Of a stretch of 64,000 bases of DNA, positions 51,261 to 61,076 are shown in pieces. The translations under genes were made by a program, and so were the position numbers. The stretch lies in assembly GCA_049568075.1 (NCBI GenBank), contig CP144911.1, one strand, 5' to 3'. Under the pieces are notes generated by a model, which saw only the letters and a program-made list of their open reading frames with translations, ran no database searches and was not told where the DNA came from. This stretch comes from Gottfriedia sp049568075 (GTDB lineage Bacteria; Bacillota; Bacilli; Bacillales; Bacillaceae_G). How positions within the stretch are numbered: position 1 is the first letter of the stretch; each line of letters opens with the position of its first letter.

Positions 51261-52730
51261 ATGAATATATATGGGATGATTAAAGAGGTAGCAGATAAAA
51301 AAGGTAAAAACATAGCTTTTAGTTACGATGGAAACAAAATAAATTATGAAGAACTCATTTCTTCGTGTGAAAACATAGCACAACTATTAGTTCAAAATAA
51401 GATTGAAAAGGGAGACAAAATTGCGATTTTATTAGGAAATTCTCCTGAGTTTGTACAAGCTTATTTAGCAATATTAAGATTAGGTGCAATCGTCATTCCA
51501 TTAAATCCAGCTTTTACGGAAAGTGAACTCAGCTATATTTTAAAGGATTCTTCTACAAAACTTGTTATTTCAACTAGTGAACAGGAGAAAAAACTTAAAA
51601 GTGTTAAAAATCAGTGTCCTACATTATTAAATATTATTTTAATAGATGAAATACAACCGACAGTAAAAATAATAAATCAATTAGAAGAAATTGAAACTCT
51701 ACAAGATGATACGGCTGTTATTCTATATACATCAGGAACAACCGGTAACCCTAAAGGGGCAATGTTGTCTCATTTTAATTTAATTGAAAATGCAAATGAT
51801 TTTTCCAAGTTAATCGAATTAAGTGAAAATGATCAAATGATCGCCGTCCTTCCAATGTTTCATTCATTTTGCTTAACATTATGTGTAAATATGATTTTGT
51901 TAAATGGCGCATCAACAATCATCATTCCTAAATTTAACCCAGGTGAATTAGTTGAGGTAATCAAAAAAGAAAAAGCTACTTTAATCGCGGCAGTACCGAC
52001 AATTTATAATTTTTTATATCAATTAAATAGTGCGACAGCAAACGATTTTAGTAGTTTGAGAGCCTGTATTTCAGGCGGGGCATCTATACCAATCGAATTA
52101 TTAGAGTCAATTCAAGAAAAATACAATGTTTTAATTGTAGAAGGCTATGGACTATCTGAAACAGCTCCAGTTCTTACTTTCAATCCATATCGTGGAATTT
52201 GTAAACCAGGATCAGTTGGTCTCGATCTACCTAGTGTTACGACAAGAATAGTAAATGAAAATGGCGAAGAAGTTCCAACTGGTAAAGTAGGAGAAGTTGT
52301 TGCGATTGGACCCAACGTGATGAGTGGTTATTTAAATAATATAGAAGAAACTGAAAAAGCATTTTTTAACGGATGGTTTAAAACGGGTGATCTCGGTAAA
52401 AAAGATGAAGATGGATATTTATTTTTATTAGATCGAAAAAAAGATGTAATTATAACGAACGGATATAATGTTTACCCGAGAGAAATAGAAGAGAGACTTT
52501 ATCAACATCCTACTATTATTGAAGCAGCGGTAGTCGGAAAACCTAATCAATTAATAGGTGAAAGCGTGTGTGCTTATTTAGTCGTTTCAAATGATTCACT
52601 TTCAGAAAGTGAGATCATTGATTTTTGCAAAAAAGCACTTATTTATTATAAAGTTCCTAAGGAAATTTATTTTGTAAAAGAACTGCCTAAAAATAGTACA
52701 GGGAAAATTTTAAAAAGAAATCTTAAGTAA
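51261..52730 (+). CDS. Class I adenylate-forming enzyme, long-chain acyl-CoA ligase type
   Basis: 489 residues. The AMP-binding motif LYTSGTTGNPKGAML (near residue 154), YGLSETAPV (near residue 296), the TGD block GWFKTGDLGKKDEDGYLF and the catalytic Lys in PKNSTGKILKRNLK at the C-terminus are complete. It activates a fatty or related acid as acyl-AMP and transfers it to CoA. It is monocistronic with a terminator. The chain length of the substrate is not predictable. Confidence 0.87.
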   Translation: MNIYGMIKEVADKKGKNIAFSYDGNKINYEELISSCENIAQLLVQNKIEKGDKIAILLGNSPEFVQAYLAILRLGAIVIPLNPAFTESELSYILKDSSTKLVISTSEQEKKLKSVKNQCPTLLNIILIDEIQPTVKIINQLEEIETLQDDTAVILYTSGTTGNPKGAMLSHFNLIENANDFSKLIELSENDQMIAVLPMFHSFCLTLCVNMILLNGASTIIIPKFNPGELVEVIKKEKATLIAAVPTIYNFLYQLNSATANDFSSLRACISGGASIPIELLESIQEKYNVLIVEGYGLSETAPVLTFNPYRGICKPGSVGLDLPSVTTRIVNENGEEVPTGKVGEVVAIGPNVMSGYLNNIEETEKAFFNGWFKTGDLGKKDEDGYLFLLDRKKDVIITNGYNVYPREIEERLYQHPTIIEAAVVGKPNQLIGESVCAYLVVSNDSLSESEIIDFCKKALIYYKVPKEIYFVKELPKNSTGKILKRNLK

Positions 52731-52736
52731 TTTTAG

Positions 52737-52765
52737 AGACCAATCATTTGAATGGTCTTTTTTTT
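52737..52765 (+). terminator. Hairpin terminator
   Basis: AGACCA and TGGTCT arms with an inner imperfect TCATT/AATGG pairing, then eight T. Confidence 0.75.
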
Positions 52766-52945
52766 ATGCAAATTTGGGCCATTGTCTTACTCTGTACAAA
52801 ATTAGTTAAATAGACCTGCTAAAATATGCGGATGATATAGTCTAAATTTTGTATATTTGACACATTAATTCAAACTAAATACTACTAATTTTTGGTAAGA
52901 TTTAGTAGAAATTATTTTTCTGTCGAATATAACGGAGGATTAAAA

Positions 52946-53738
52946 ATGTATAGGAAGATGAAATCACTATTTTTTATTATTTTATCGCTTTCCTTTTTAA
53001 CTGCATGTAATGTTCAAACTCAAAGTAAGAAAAAAGAACCTTCTACTTCAGTAGCAGAAGACATTAAGACCGAAAATTCTACAAATAAAGAACTTGTTAA
53101 TGAGAAGGATCCAAACTTTACGGACAATGCAAAAGTTGTAAATACAGAACTTGCTTTTGCTGTTACCTACAATGATGTTAAGCAATTAATGAAGGACTCT
53201 GAATTAGCTGTTGAAGGTGAAGTTTTGTCTACTGAGAATTATGTTTACATGGATAAAACTACTGGAATCGGTAAACCATTAACGAAATTATCCTTTAGAG
53301 TTAATAATGTATTAAAGGGAGCCATCTTTAAAGTGTAAGAAAATAACAATATTGGAGCAGGGTGGATATATTTCTGCAAAACAAAGTGGAATGAAAGATA
53401 AATTTCCAAATTTAACAGAAAAGAATTTAGATGAAACCTTTTTGGTGATCCCAGACGGTCATAGACCATCCGTAAAAGGTGCTGAATTTGTTGCCTTTTT
53501 ATCTAGTGACTCATATTTTATAACGGGGTTTGATTTTTACGAATTTATAGCAGTTTACCAATCAAAATTTGAATATAATAAAAGCAGTGAAGAATATATA
53601 AGACCCTCTGATGATTATGCTGAAATGTTAAAAGAAGCAGATACAATTGATGAAAAAAAGGTAATTGAAGAGGAGATAAAAATTGAAAGAGAAATTAATG
53701 ATAGTGTAACTGAATTAGTGGAAGAAACGGTGAAATAG
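52946..53738 (+). pseudogene. Frameshifted lipoprotein gene
   Basis: The start ATG 52946 has GGAGG upstream. The first frame gives a lipoprotein signal with lipobox FLTAC (Cys near residue 20) and about 130 residues, ending in NNVLKGAIFKV and a TAA at 53336-53338. The second frame, shifted, resumes at once as KKITILEQGGYISAKQSG and runs to 53738. One indel near 53325-53335 joins them into a protein of about 264 residues. The C-terminal part has no start or export signal of its own, so it cannot work alone. The family is not recognised. Confidence 0.75.
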
Positions 53739-53814
53739 TTTATAATAATTTTGCTTTCCAACTCTTTGTGTATATGTGACTATTAAGTTAGTCATTAAAC
53801 AAAGGGGATCGAAA

Positions 53815-54564
53815 ATGAGAAAGAAAATGTTTATGGTGTGTGTAAGTTTAATATGTGTATTATTGTCGAGTTGTGCCATGAAATCATCTAATGGCAACTC
53901 TTTTGAATTGGATGATTATGATAAATTAACTTCTTTTAGTGCACATAAAGGAGACGTTTACTATGTTGATTATTCATTTGTTGTCAATAAAGGATATGTA
54001 GATTTAATTGTCTATAATAAAAAAACGAAAGATATTGTTTTCGAAACATCAATTAAAAAGAAGGCAAAATATCGAGGTTCTTTTACTATACCAAGAAGCG
54101 GAATTTATATTGTCGAAATGGATGGTTATAAAGCATCTGGTGAATATAAATTCAAACTTGATAATGAAGCAATTGTAAAAAAAGATTCAACTATTGAACC
54201 AATGGATGAAATGTTGCTAACGAATACAAAAAATCACGATTTTGAAATAGAGAGATGGAAAGATAAGAAAAATACTTATTACAATGTAACATTTAAAACA
54301 GATTATACTGGAGTAGAGCTTTGTACGTTTGATGGAATAAAGAATGAAAACAGTGGAATCATAGCAGGAAATTACGATCGGCAGGATGATCTTGTTGCAT
54401 TACCTACAACAATTGATGTTTGGAAAAGCGCAAAAACGATGATTCATTTTAATATTCCAAATGAAAAAACAATAGGTGGTATGGTAATTTGCTATATTCC
54501 TATTGAAAAAGATGGGGAAACACTTAGTAAGGAAATCAAATATGATCGAATCCTCTTTCATTAA
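53815..54564 (+). CDS. Putative lipoprotein
   Basis: 249 residues. AAAGGGG lies before ATG 53815, preferred over the earlier frame opening. The signal peptide ends in the lipobox LLSSC (Cys at about residue 20), so the protein is anchored outside the cell by lipid. The mature part is beta-rich with a KGDVYYVDYSF block and two similar YxxxFK(T/L)D strands. I do not recognise a domain. It follows the broken lipoprotein gene by 75 bases and a good terminator follows. Confidence 0.65.
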   Translation: MRKKMFMVCVSLICVLLSSCAMKSSNGNSFELDDYDKLTSFSAHKGDVYYVDYSFVVNKGYVDLIVYNKKTKDIVFETSIKKKAKYRGSFTIPRSGIYIVEMDGYKASGEYKFKLDNEAIVKKDSTIEPMDEMLLTNTKNHDFEIERWKDKKNTYYNVTFKTDYTGVELCTFDGIKNENSGIIAGNYDRQDDLVALPTTIDVWKSAKTMIHFNIPNEKTIGGMVICYIPIEKDGETLSKEIKYDRILFH

Positions 54565-54645
54565 TAATTGATAGAAATTATAAGTGTATTAAACAGTTTT
54601 TAGAGAGTTTAATTATAATAATCTAATATATTGCAGCAAATCTAT

Positions 54646-54680
54646 GAAGCTATACTTCAAAAAGAAGTATAGCTTTTTTT
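54646..54680 (+). terminator. Hairpin terminator
   Basis: AAGCTATACTTC and GAAGTATAGCTT arms with an A-rich loop and a T-run. Confidence 0.9.
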
Positions 54681-54841
54681 GTAATATTTTAATAAAAAAA
54701 TCCTGTATATTGAAATGAATTCCTACAAATCCCACAAATTTTAGCTGAAAAAATCTTACAAAAAACAACAAAAACCATCTTTTTGTAATTTTTTCCCTTT
54801 TTATTTTTATAAAAAAGCCAATACAGGCTTGACAGATCAGT

Positions 54842-55527
54842 TTACTTTTTAACCTCGTTAATATACGCATTACAGTTAACACAAATGATTCCCTTTACTA
54901 GTTGGTCATAGTGATACATTGGATATTGAGAGTATTTTGACTCTGTTTTATGAAGTGATAAAAATGCTTTGGTGAGTTTGAAATGATTAACATTTAATTT
55001 GAAATGTTGCATGTTTAATTCGTTTTTTAAGCGATTTAATTGTGATGGGAAAATAATGGGTAGGTTCATAGGGGCATTGTATAAAAAAATTCGGAGTTTA
55101 CAAAAACTAAATGTGGTTTTATTTTGAAATGAATCTTATGTTCAATAAGTAATTTTCGTAGCATGGATTCGGTTCTTTAAAGTTGTTCGTAAGGATTTTT
55201 TATTTCGGTTTTTGGGGTTTTATACCATCGATCTCCTTTTATATAATAATCTCCTTCAAAATTTTTCACTTCAAATAAATAGATAGTTTCTCCGTTGATA
55301 CCAATCGAATCAATTTGGAATTCGGATTTGTTACATTCGAACAATAAATCGTTAAGGAAAAGCCAATTATCTGAAAGTGTTGCAGTCCATTCATCAAATT
55401 TCTTTTCACCTTTGAACCCTTTTTCTAGATAGGAAAAGTATGCTGAATCCTCATCAGCTAGTTCGCTCCTTGCATTTAATATTTGGTAAATCCTTAAATC
55501 CTTTGATTCAAATCGTTCTTTTTGATT
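54842..55527 (-). pseudogene. NERD-domain protein remnant
   Basis: Read on the minus strand, the frame from 55527 gives ARSELADEDSAYFSYLEKG, GFKGEKKFDEW, then LIYLFEVKNF-like IYLFEVKNFEG, the nuclease-related NERD core. It is broken by TAA at 55177-55179 (in EQL-stop-RTESML), shifted again near the A/T run at 55081-55092, and continues as NLPIIFPSQLNRLKNELN to the end at 54842. No start codon is left in frame at the 5' end, although an AAAGGATG site remains there. NERD proteins are thought to process DNA or to be membrane-linked; this copy cannot be functional. Confidence 0.75.
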
Positions 55528-55792
55528 TTATATATTTCACATCCTTTCAATCTAACTTACATTCAAATTCAACTACATAATTGATGATTTTTTTACTATT
55601 TTTTGAAATGTTTGTTGTTTAGACTTATTTCACAAAAATTTTACACTTTTTTAAGATTTTTATGATATAGTTCACTTAATTTCAATTGAAAATAACACTT
55701 TAATTTTTAGAGTATGTAGTTTACGAAAGTAGCTAGCATGCTAAGAATAAAGATTATCTAAATAAAATTTTATAACCGAGTGAGTGAAACAA

Positions 55793-57241
55793 ATGTCAAT
55801 TAAAATGAGATTTCTGTTGTCTTATATTGGGGTGATTCTTTTTTCAATCACATTATTATTGGCAGCAGGTTTTTTAATAATTTTTGCAATAACAGGAGAT
55901 GTAAAGTCTGTAGAAAATCTTTACAAAAAGACTTATGTACAAAAGCCTTTGACTACAGTTGAAGAAAGTGTGTTTCTTGATTTGAAGCTACTTGCTAAAC
56001 ATAATCCTAAGCAGTTACTTAATAAGAAGGAACTCAAAAGTATTGAACATAAGAATATCGGAATTGTCGTTCGAAAGGGAGAACAGATCGAGTACGCTTC
56101 CCCGTCGTTAGACAAAAAAGTGTTGGAACAAGCGCTTCCCGGGTTTGAGGAAACGAATATTAATACTCGCGATACGATTAAAATTAATGATTTGTTTTTT
56201 ACGTATGTGAAATTTGATTTTTATTTTCCAGATCAAAGCCAAGGGAGTATTTTTGTCTTAAAGAAGGCAAGCTCATATACCGAGGTTATTCGTAATCTTT
56301 TTCCCATTTTACTAGGTTTATTGCTATTTTTATTTATTATGATAATCGGAATGCTAAACTATTTAGTTTCCCGAAGCATTATTAGGCCAATCTCAAAACT
56401 TAAAAATGGTGCAGAAAAAATTAAAGTTGGAGATTTGAATTTTGTAATTGATACGAGTTCGAATGATGAAATCGGTGTATTAAATAAAGCGTTTGAGGAA
56501 ATGAGAATTAAATTAAAAGAGTCGATCAATCTTCAAATACAATATGAAGAAAATCGTAAAGAACTATTGTCCAATATTTCACATGATTTGAAAACACCAA
56601 TTACTTCAATAATTGGATATGTGGAAGGGATAAAAGATGGTGTAGCAAATACTCCGGAGAAAATGGAAAAATATTTATCAACAGTTTACTCAAAAGCAAA
56701 GGATATGGATTCATTAATCGATGAATTGTTCTTGTTTTCTAAACTGGATTTAAAAAAAGAACCCTTTCACTTTGAAAATGTCGAAATGAATAAATATATT
56801 GGAAGCTATATAGAGGAAATTTATTTAGACTTACTGCAGCAAGGCATCAAGATAGAATTTAATCAGTCAAATGAATCAATCAAAGTTACAGCGGATCGAG
56901 AGAAATTAAAAAGAGTATTGTCGAACTTAGTAAGCAATTGTGTGAAATATATGAACAAAGAAGAGAAGAAAATTTCATTTTCATTAAATGAACAGTTAAA
57001 TGAAGTAATTGTTAAAGTAACAGATAATGGTCAAGGGATTGATCCCGCTGCGTTACCATTTATTTTTGAACGTTTTTACCGTGCAGAACAATCAAGAAAT
57101 TCACAAACTGGCGGTAGTGGTTTAGGACTAGCAATCGCAAAACAAATTGTTGAAGAGCACGGAGGGGAAATCTGGGCAAATAGTGAGATTGGTAAGGGGA
57201 CAAGTATATTCTTTTCCTTAAAGAAAGGTGAGAGAAATTGA
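55793..57241 (+). CDS. Sensor histidine kinase
   Basis: 482 residues. It has two membrane segments (about 8-33 and 165-190) around an extracellular sensor region of some 130 residues, a HAMP linker, HisKA with ISHDLKTPITSIIGY (His near residue 266) and a HATPase domain with NLVSNCVKYM, VTDNGQGIDP and GGSGLGLAIAKQ. The signal it senses is unknown. GTG 55784 is an alternative start. The response regulator starts inside its stop codon, so the pair is co-translated; the kinase-first order is the less common arrangement. Confidence 0.88.
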   Translation: MSIKMRFLLSYIGVILFSITLLLAAGFLIIFAITGDVKSVENLYKKTYVQKPLTTVEESVFLDLKLLAKHNPKQLLNKKELKSIEHKNIGIVVRKGEQIEYASPSLDKKVLEQALPGFEETNINTRDTIKINDLFFTYVKFDFYFPDQSQGSIFVLKKASSYTEVIRNLFPILLGLLLFLFIMIIGMLNYLVSRSIIRPISKLKNGAEKIKVGDLNFVIDTSSNDEIGVLNKAFEEMRIKLKESINLQIQYEENRKELLSNISHDLKTPITSIIGYVEGIKDGVANTPEKMEKYLSTVYSKAKDMDSLIDELFLFSKLDLKKEPFHFENVEMNKYIGSYIEEIYLDLLQQGIKIEFNQSNESIKVTADREKLKRVLSNLVSNCVKYMNKEEKKISFSLNEQLNEVIVKVTDNGQGIDPAALPFIFERFYRAEQSRNSQTGGSGLGLAIAKQIVEEHGGEIWANSEIGKGTSIFFSLKKGERN

Positions 57242-57924
57242 AAGAAATATTACTGATTGAAGATGATATAAGCATTGCAGAATTACAAAGAGATTATTTA
57301 GAAATAAATGATTTTCGTGTAGATATTCAACATAATGGTGATGAAGGCCTTCAACATGCACTAAAAGGAAATTATGATTTAATCATATTGGATATCATGC
57401 TGCCAGGAAAAAATGGTTTTGAAATTTGTAAAGAAATACGTGCGGTAAAAAACATTCCTATTTTATTTGTATCTGCTAAAAAAGAAGATATCGATAAAAT
57501 TAGAGGCCTCGGTTTAGGTGCGGACGATTACATTACAAAGCCATTTAGTCCTAGTGAACTAGTTGCAAGAGTAAAGGCACATTTATCCCGATATGAAAGG
57601 CTAGCTGGTAACAATACGGTTTCAAAAACAATTTTCGTTCATGGAATATCAATCGATCGTTCAGCTCGTAAAGTTTTTATTAACGAAAAAGAAGTACCCT
57701 TTACGACAAAAGAATTTGATTTAATGGTGTTTTTTGTAATGAATCCGAACCAAGTTTTAAGTAAAGAACAGCTCTATGAAAAGGTTTGGGGCCTCGAATC
57801 AGCGGCAGACGTTTCAACTGTAACTGTCCATATTAGTAGATTACGTGAAAAAATAGAAAGAGATCCTACAAACCCTAAGTTCTTGGAAACAGTTTGGGGA
57901 GCGGGGTATCGATTTAATGTTTAA
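57238..57924 (+). CDS. OmpR-family response regulator
   Basis: 228 residues. The receiver domain has the acidic pair in LLIEDD, the phosphoacceptor Asp in LIILDIMLPG (near residue 51) and Lys in DYITKPF. The C-terminal winged helix has TTKEFDLMVFF and the recognition region VTVHISRLREKIE, ending GAGYRF. The TTG start overlaps the kinase stop by four bases. It is phosphorylated by the kinase encoded upstream; targets are unknown. A terminator follows. Confidence 0.9.
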   Translation: MKEILLIEDDISIAELQRDYLEINDFRVDIQHNGDEGLQHALKGNYDLIILDIMLPGKNGFEICKEIRAVKNIPILFVSAKKEDIDKIRGLGLGADDYITKPFSPSELVARVKAHLSRYERLAGNNTVSKTIFVHGISIDRSARKVFINEKEVPFTTKEFDLMVFFVMNPNQVLSKEQLYEKVWGLESAADVSTVTVHISRLREKIERDPTNPKFLETVWGAGYRFNV

Positions 57925-57936
57925 ATTATGTTTTTT

Positions 57937-57962
57937 AACCGTCACATAGTGGCGGTTTTTTC
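57937..57962 (+). terminator. Hairpin terminator
   Basis: AACCGTCAC and GTGGCGGTT arms (one G-T pair) around ATA, followed by T residues. Confidence 0.8.
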
Positions 57963-58144
57963 TTTATTTTGACATTTTACTTGCAAGATTAACTATATAG
58001 TAGTTTGTTTGAACAAGGAATGAAGTAATTATAGTAGAATTTTATAGATAAATATGGGATTTAGATAATAAACAAATGTAATTGTTGAAAAACTTGCATT
58101 TCAAACCATTAAAAAATTGAAAAAAAAAGGGTGGAATTTAAAAA

Positions 58145-58687
58145 ATGAATCAAAAAGACGAAGAAAAACTAAGTAAATTTATGAGTAAAATTTTAAGACA
58201 TGACCCATTAAAATTTGGAGTGAATTTAAAAGAAGATGGGTCATGTTCCATATCAGAATTAGTTGATGCAATAAATAGTCAAAGAAATTGGAGCGGTGTC
58301 ACTGTTGAAAACATTACTCAGGTTGTAAAGAATTGTCCAAAACAACGGTATGCAATAAATAGTGGTAGAATTAAAGCGAATTATGGGCACTCGAAAACTA
58401 AAATACAATATCAGCCAAAAAAACCTCCTGAGATTCTTTTTCATGGTACAAATAAAAAAGTTGAAGAACTAATTCTAAAAGAAGGGATAAAACCAATGGG
58501 ACGTAATTATGTTCATTTATCTGAAGGGGTTGAATTCGCGACATTGGCTGGAAAACGTAGGGGAGAATTAGTAATTTTGAAAGTAGATTCTAAAAATGCC
58601 TACGAGAATGGTGTTAAATTTTTTTATGCAGACAATGAAGTGTGGTTGACTGATTATATTTCACCTAAATATATAATTAAAAATTGA
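58145..58687 (+). CDS. kptA: RNA 2'-phosphotransferase (KptA/Tpt1)
   Basis: 180 residues. It removes an internal 2'-phosphate from RNA with NAD+ as acceptor. The Tpt1 hallmarks are LSKFMSKILRHDP (Arg-His near residue 18), LFHGTN (near residue 100), NYVHLSEGVEFA and GKRRGELVIL, which supply the Arg-His-Arg-Arg tetrad. The gene has a GGGTGG site upstream and stands alone. Bacteria lack the yeast tRNA splicing that creates such phosphates, so its natural substrate is unclear. Confidence 0.9.
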   Translation: MNQKDEEKLSKFMSKILRHDPLKFGVNLKEDGSCSISELVDAINSQRNWSGVTVENITQVVKNCPKQRYAINSGRIKANYGHSKTKIQYQPKKPPEILFHGTNKKVEELILKEGIKPMGRNYVHLSEGVEFATLAGKRRGELVILKVDSKNAYENGVKFFYADNEVWLTDYISPKYIIKN

Positions 58688-59013
58688 AAGTTTTTAGCAT
58701 TGTAATAATTGAACTAGTAATAGTTTTTTATATGATCCGAACAAAAATTTAGTAAATCAAGTATTTGTGTATGACTGTCTAATTGGACAGTCATTTTTTG
58801 TTCAAAAAACATTAGAGGCAATCCATAAATAAATATTATTAAAAATTTTATACTTTTTTAATAATTTGTTTAGAAGGAGTTTTCATTTAAGGATTAACAT
58901 AGATTTCAGACGAACAATGGTCTAACTTATGAAAAAGATTGGAGGAAAATTTCCTAGGAATAATACGATATTTTTATGGTGATTTGTAATGAAAAAGGAG
59001 GCTGTTGTACTTT
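58688..59013. other. Intergenic stretch
   Basis: It holds one terminator at 58771-58799 and an AT-rich promoter region for the ankyrin gene. No gene is seen. Confidence 0.4.
58771..58799 (+). terminator. Hairpin terminator
   Basis: ATGACTGTC and GACAGTCAT arms followed by six T. Confidence 0.85.
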
Positions 59014-59688
59014 ATGTGGAAGTTACTTGCAGTAATAACGAGCTGCATACTTTTGCTAAATGGATGTGCCTCATTTGCTAAGGGGGAAGAAAAAGTGAAC
59101 GAACAGTTATTTCAAGCAGCTAAACAAGGAGAAACTGATCTCGTTAAGAAGTTGATAGAGAATGGTGCGGATATGAATGCACAGAATTCTAATGGACAAA
59201 CTGCCACAATGATTGCAACTTATCATAATGATTTTAAAACCGCAAAAGTACTAATTGATGCAGGCGCAGATGTCAATATTCGAGATCATATGAAAAACAA
59301 TCCCTTTTTATATGCTGGTGCTGAAGGCTTTATTGATATTCTAAAACTTTCTATAAAAGCTGGTGCTGATCCAACAATTACGAATCGATATGGTGGAACA
59401 GCATTGATTCCCGCTTCAGAACATGGATATATAGATGTGGTCAATGAACTTCTTACTAATACTAAGATTGATGTTAATCATGTTAATAATTTAGGTTGGA
59501 CGGCACTTTTGGAAGCAATTATTTTGAACGATGGAAGTGAAAATCAACAGCAAACAGTACAATTGCTTATAGATCATGGAGCAGATGTTAATATGTCTGA
59601 TCGTGAGAATGTTAGCCCTTTACAGCATGCACGTGAGAGAGGTTTTAAAGAGATAGAAGAGATTTTGCTAAAAGCAGGTGCTAGATAA
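59014..59688 (+). CDS. Ankyrin-repeat lipoprotein
   Basis: About 224 residues. A signal peptide ends in the lipobox LLNGC (Cys near residue 18). Residues about 30-224 form roughly five to six ankyrin repeats, seen as LIENGADMNAQNSNGQTA, LIDAGADVNIRD, KAGADPTITNRYGGTAL and LIDHGADVNMSDRENVSPL. It would be an extracellular, membrane-anchored protein-binding scaffold. AAAGGAGG lies 12 bases before ATG 59014; a TTG at 59005 is too close to that site. The next gene, an exported DUF4822 protein, may be a partner. Confidence 0.83.
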   Translation: MWKLLAVITSCILLLNGCASFAKGEEKVNEQLFQAAKQGETDLVKKLIENGADMNAQNSNGQTATMIATYHNDFKTAKVLIDAGADVNIRDHMKNNPFLYAGAEGFIDILKLSIKAGADPTITNRYGGTALIPASEHGYIDVVNELLTNTKIDVNHVNNLGWTALLEAIILNDGSENQQQTVQLLIDHGADVNMSDRENVSPLQHARERGFKEIEEILLKAGAR

Positions 59689-59763
59689 TCAAAGTTCATG
59701 ACCAATTGTAAGAATAATTGGAGATTATATAAATAACGATAAAAATATGAGGAGATCATTAAA

Positions 59764-60735
59764 ATGATTAAAAAAACAAAAACAATTTCATCAATATTAC
59801 TCGGAGTATCTCTAGTAGTAACCGGTTATAATACTGCTGCTAACGCACAAGTAGAGCATGGTAAACATAAGCAAGAAAGAGTATATAAAGCTCCAAAAAA
59901 AGTAAAGAACAAATTAACAAAAGGTCAGGTAATGGCTAATATTTTAAGTAGTACAAACTGGCAAGGTACAAGAGTGTATGATAAAAATCATCATGACTTA
60001 ACAAAAGAGAACGCAAATTTTATTGGTCTTGCTAAATATGATGCAAAATCAGGTAGATACGAATTTTTTGATGCAAAAACGGGTCAAAGTCGTGGGGATA
60101 AAGGAACATTCTTTATTACAAATGATGGTAAAAAACGAATTTTAATTTCTGAATCAATGAATTACCAAGCTATAGTCGATATGACAAAACTAAATAAAAA
60201 CGTATTTACTTATAAAAGAATGGGGAAAGATGCAAACGGTAACGATGTAGAAGTATATGTTGAACATGTTCCTTATAAAGAAAAACAGCTTTCTTTTACA
60301 GATCCTGATAAAAAATTAGATTCTAAAACAGGCGAGATTGTAAAAAAAGTTGATGGTGATAGAATTTTAGGTAGAACACTTTGGAATGGTACAAAAGTAC
60401 TAGATGAACAAGGGAATGATGTAACGAAATATAATACGAATTTTATTAGTCTTGCAAAATTTGATGGATACACGAATAAATATGAGTTTTTCAATCTTGA
60501 AACAGGTAAAAGCCGAGGTGACTATGGATATTTCGATATTGCCCACGAAAATAAAATCAGAGCACATGTTTCAATAGGAACAAATAAGTATGGTGCTGTT
60601 CTTGAATTGACTGAGCTTAATAATAATAAATTTACTTACAAAAGAACAGGTAAAGACAAAGACGGTAAGGATATAACTGTATTTGTTGAGCATGAACCTT
60701 ATAAAGGTGATTTTAAACCAGTATTTAGTTTCTAA
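59764..60735 (+). CDS. Exported protein with two DUF4822 domains
   Basis: 323 residues. The signal peptide ends after AANA (near residue 28). Two copies of the same domain follow, residues about 57-175 and 203-318. Each runs TxWxGTxVxD, ANFIGLAKYD or TNFISLAKFD, then RYEFFDAKTGQSRGDKG or KYEFFNLETGKSRGDYG, and ends with a TYKR-GKD and VEHxPYK block. The family is found in Firmicutes and has no known function. An ATGAGGAGA site precedes the ATG. It lies 75 bases after the ankyrin lipoprotein and has its own terminator. Confidence 0.85.
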   Translation: MIKKTKTISSILLGVSLVVTGYNTAANAQVEHGKHKQERVYKAPKKVKNKLTKGQVMANILSSTNWQGTRVYDKNHHDLTKENANFIGLAKYDAKSGRYEFFDAKTGQSRGDKGTFFITNDGKKRILISESMNYQAIVDMTKLNKNVFTYKRMGKDANGNDVEVYVEHVPYKEKQLSFTDPDKKLDSKTGEIVKKVDGDRILGRTLWNGTKVLDEQGNDVTKYNTNFISLAKFDGYTNKYEFFNLETGKSRGDYGYFDIAHENKIRAHVSIGTNKYGAVLELTELNNNKFTYKRTGKDKDGKDITVFVEHEPYKGDFKPVFSF

Positions 60736-60742
60736 AAAAAGT

Positions 60743-60768
60743 GGAATGGAGAAATCCATTCCTTTTTT
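60743..60768 (+). terminator. Hairpin terminator
   Basis: GGAATGGA and TCCATTCC around GAAA, followed by six T. Confidence 0.9.
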
Positions 60769-61076
60769 GAGTAGGACTTTTGAATAATCTTAGTAATATT
60801 AAAAATGTTAGACAATTATTTGTTATTTTAATAACGTTTTTTTGTGTTTTTTTTAAAATTCCCCCAATAAAGTATTGTTGAATTTATTGGGCTTCCAATC
60901 TAAAAGTAACTAAAAATTGGTTATTTTAGAATTTTTTTCAAGATAAAAGTGGTTAAATTCCCCCAATAGTAATTATAGATATATTCTTGTTTAATTAAAG
61001 TGTGGATAGATTTAAGCATAATACATAAATAAGTCTGACTAACTTCGAATCTATTATTTGAAAAAGGGGAATTAAA
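60769..61076. other. Intergenic stretch with a repeated C-rich word
   Basis: It contains two copies of AAATTCCCCCAATA 99 bases apart and a 9-bp hairpin. Otherwise it is AT-rich without genes. Confidence 0.4.
60856..60968 (+). repeat. Two direct repeats AAATTCCCCCAATA
   Basis: Copies at 60856-60869 and 60955-60968. The first copy also forms the left arm of a perfect hairpin, CCCAATAAA (60863-60871) with TTTATTGGG (60883-60891). Confidence 0.55.
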
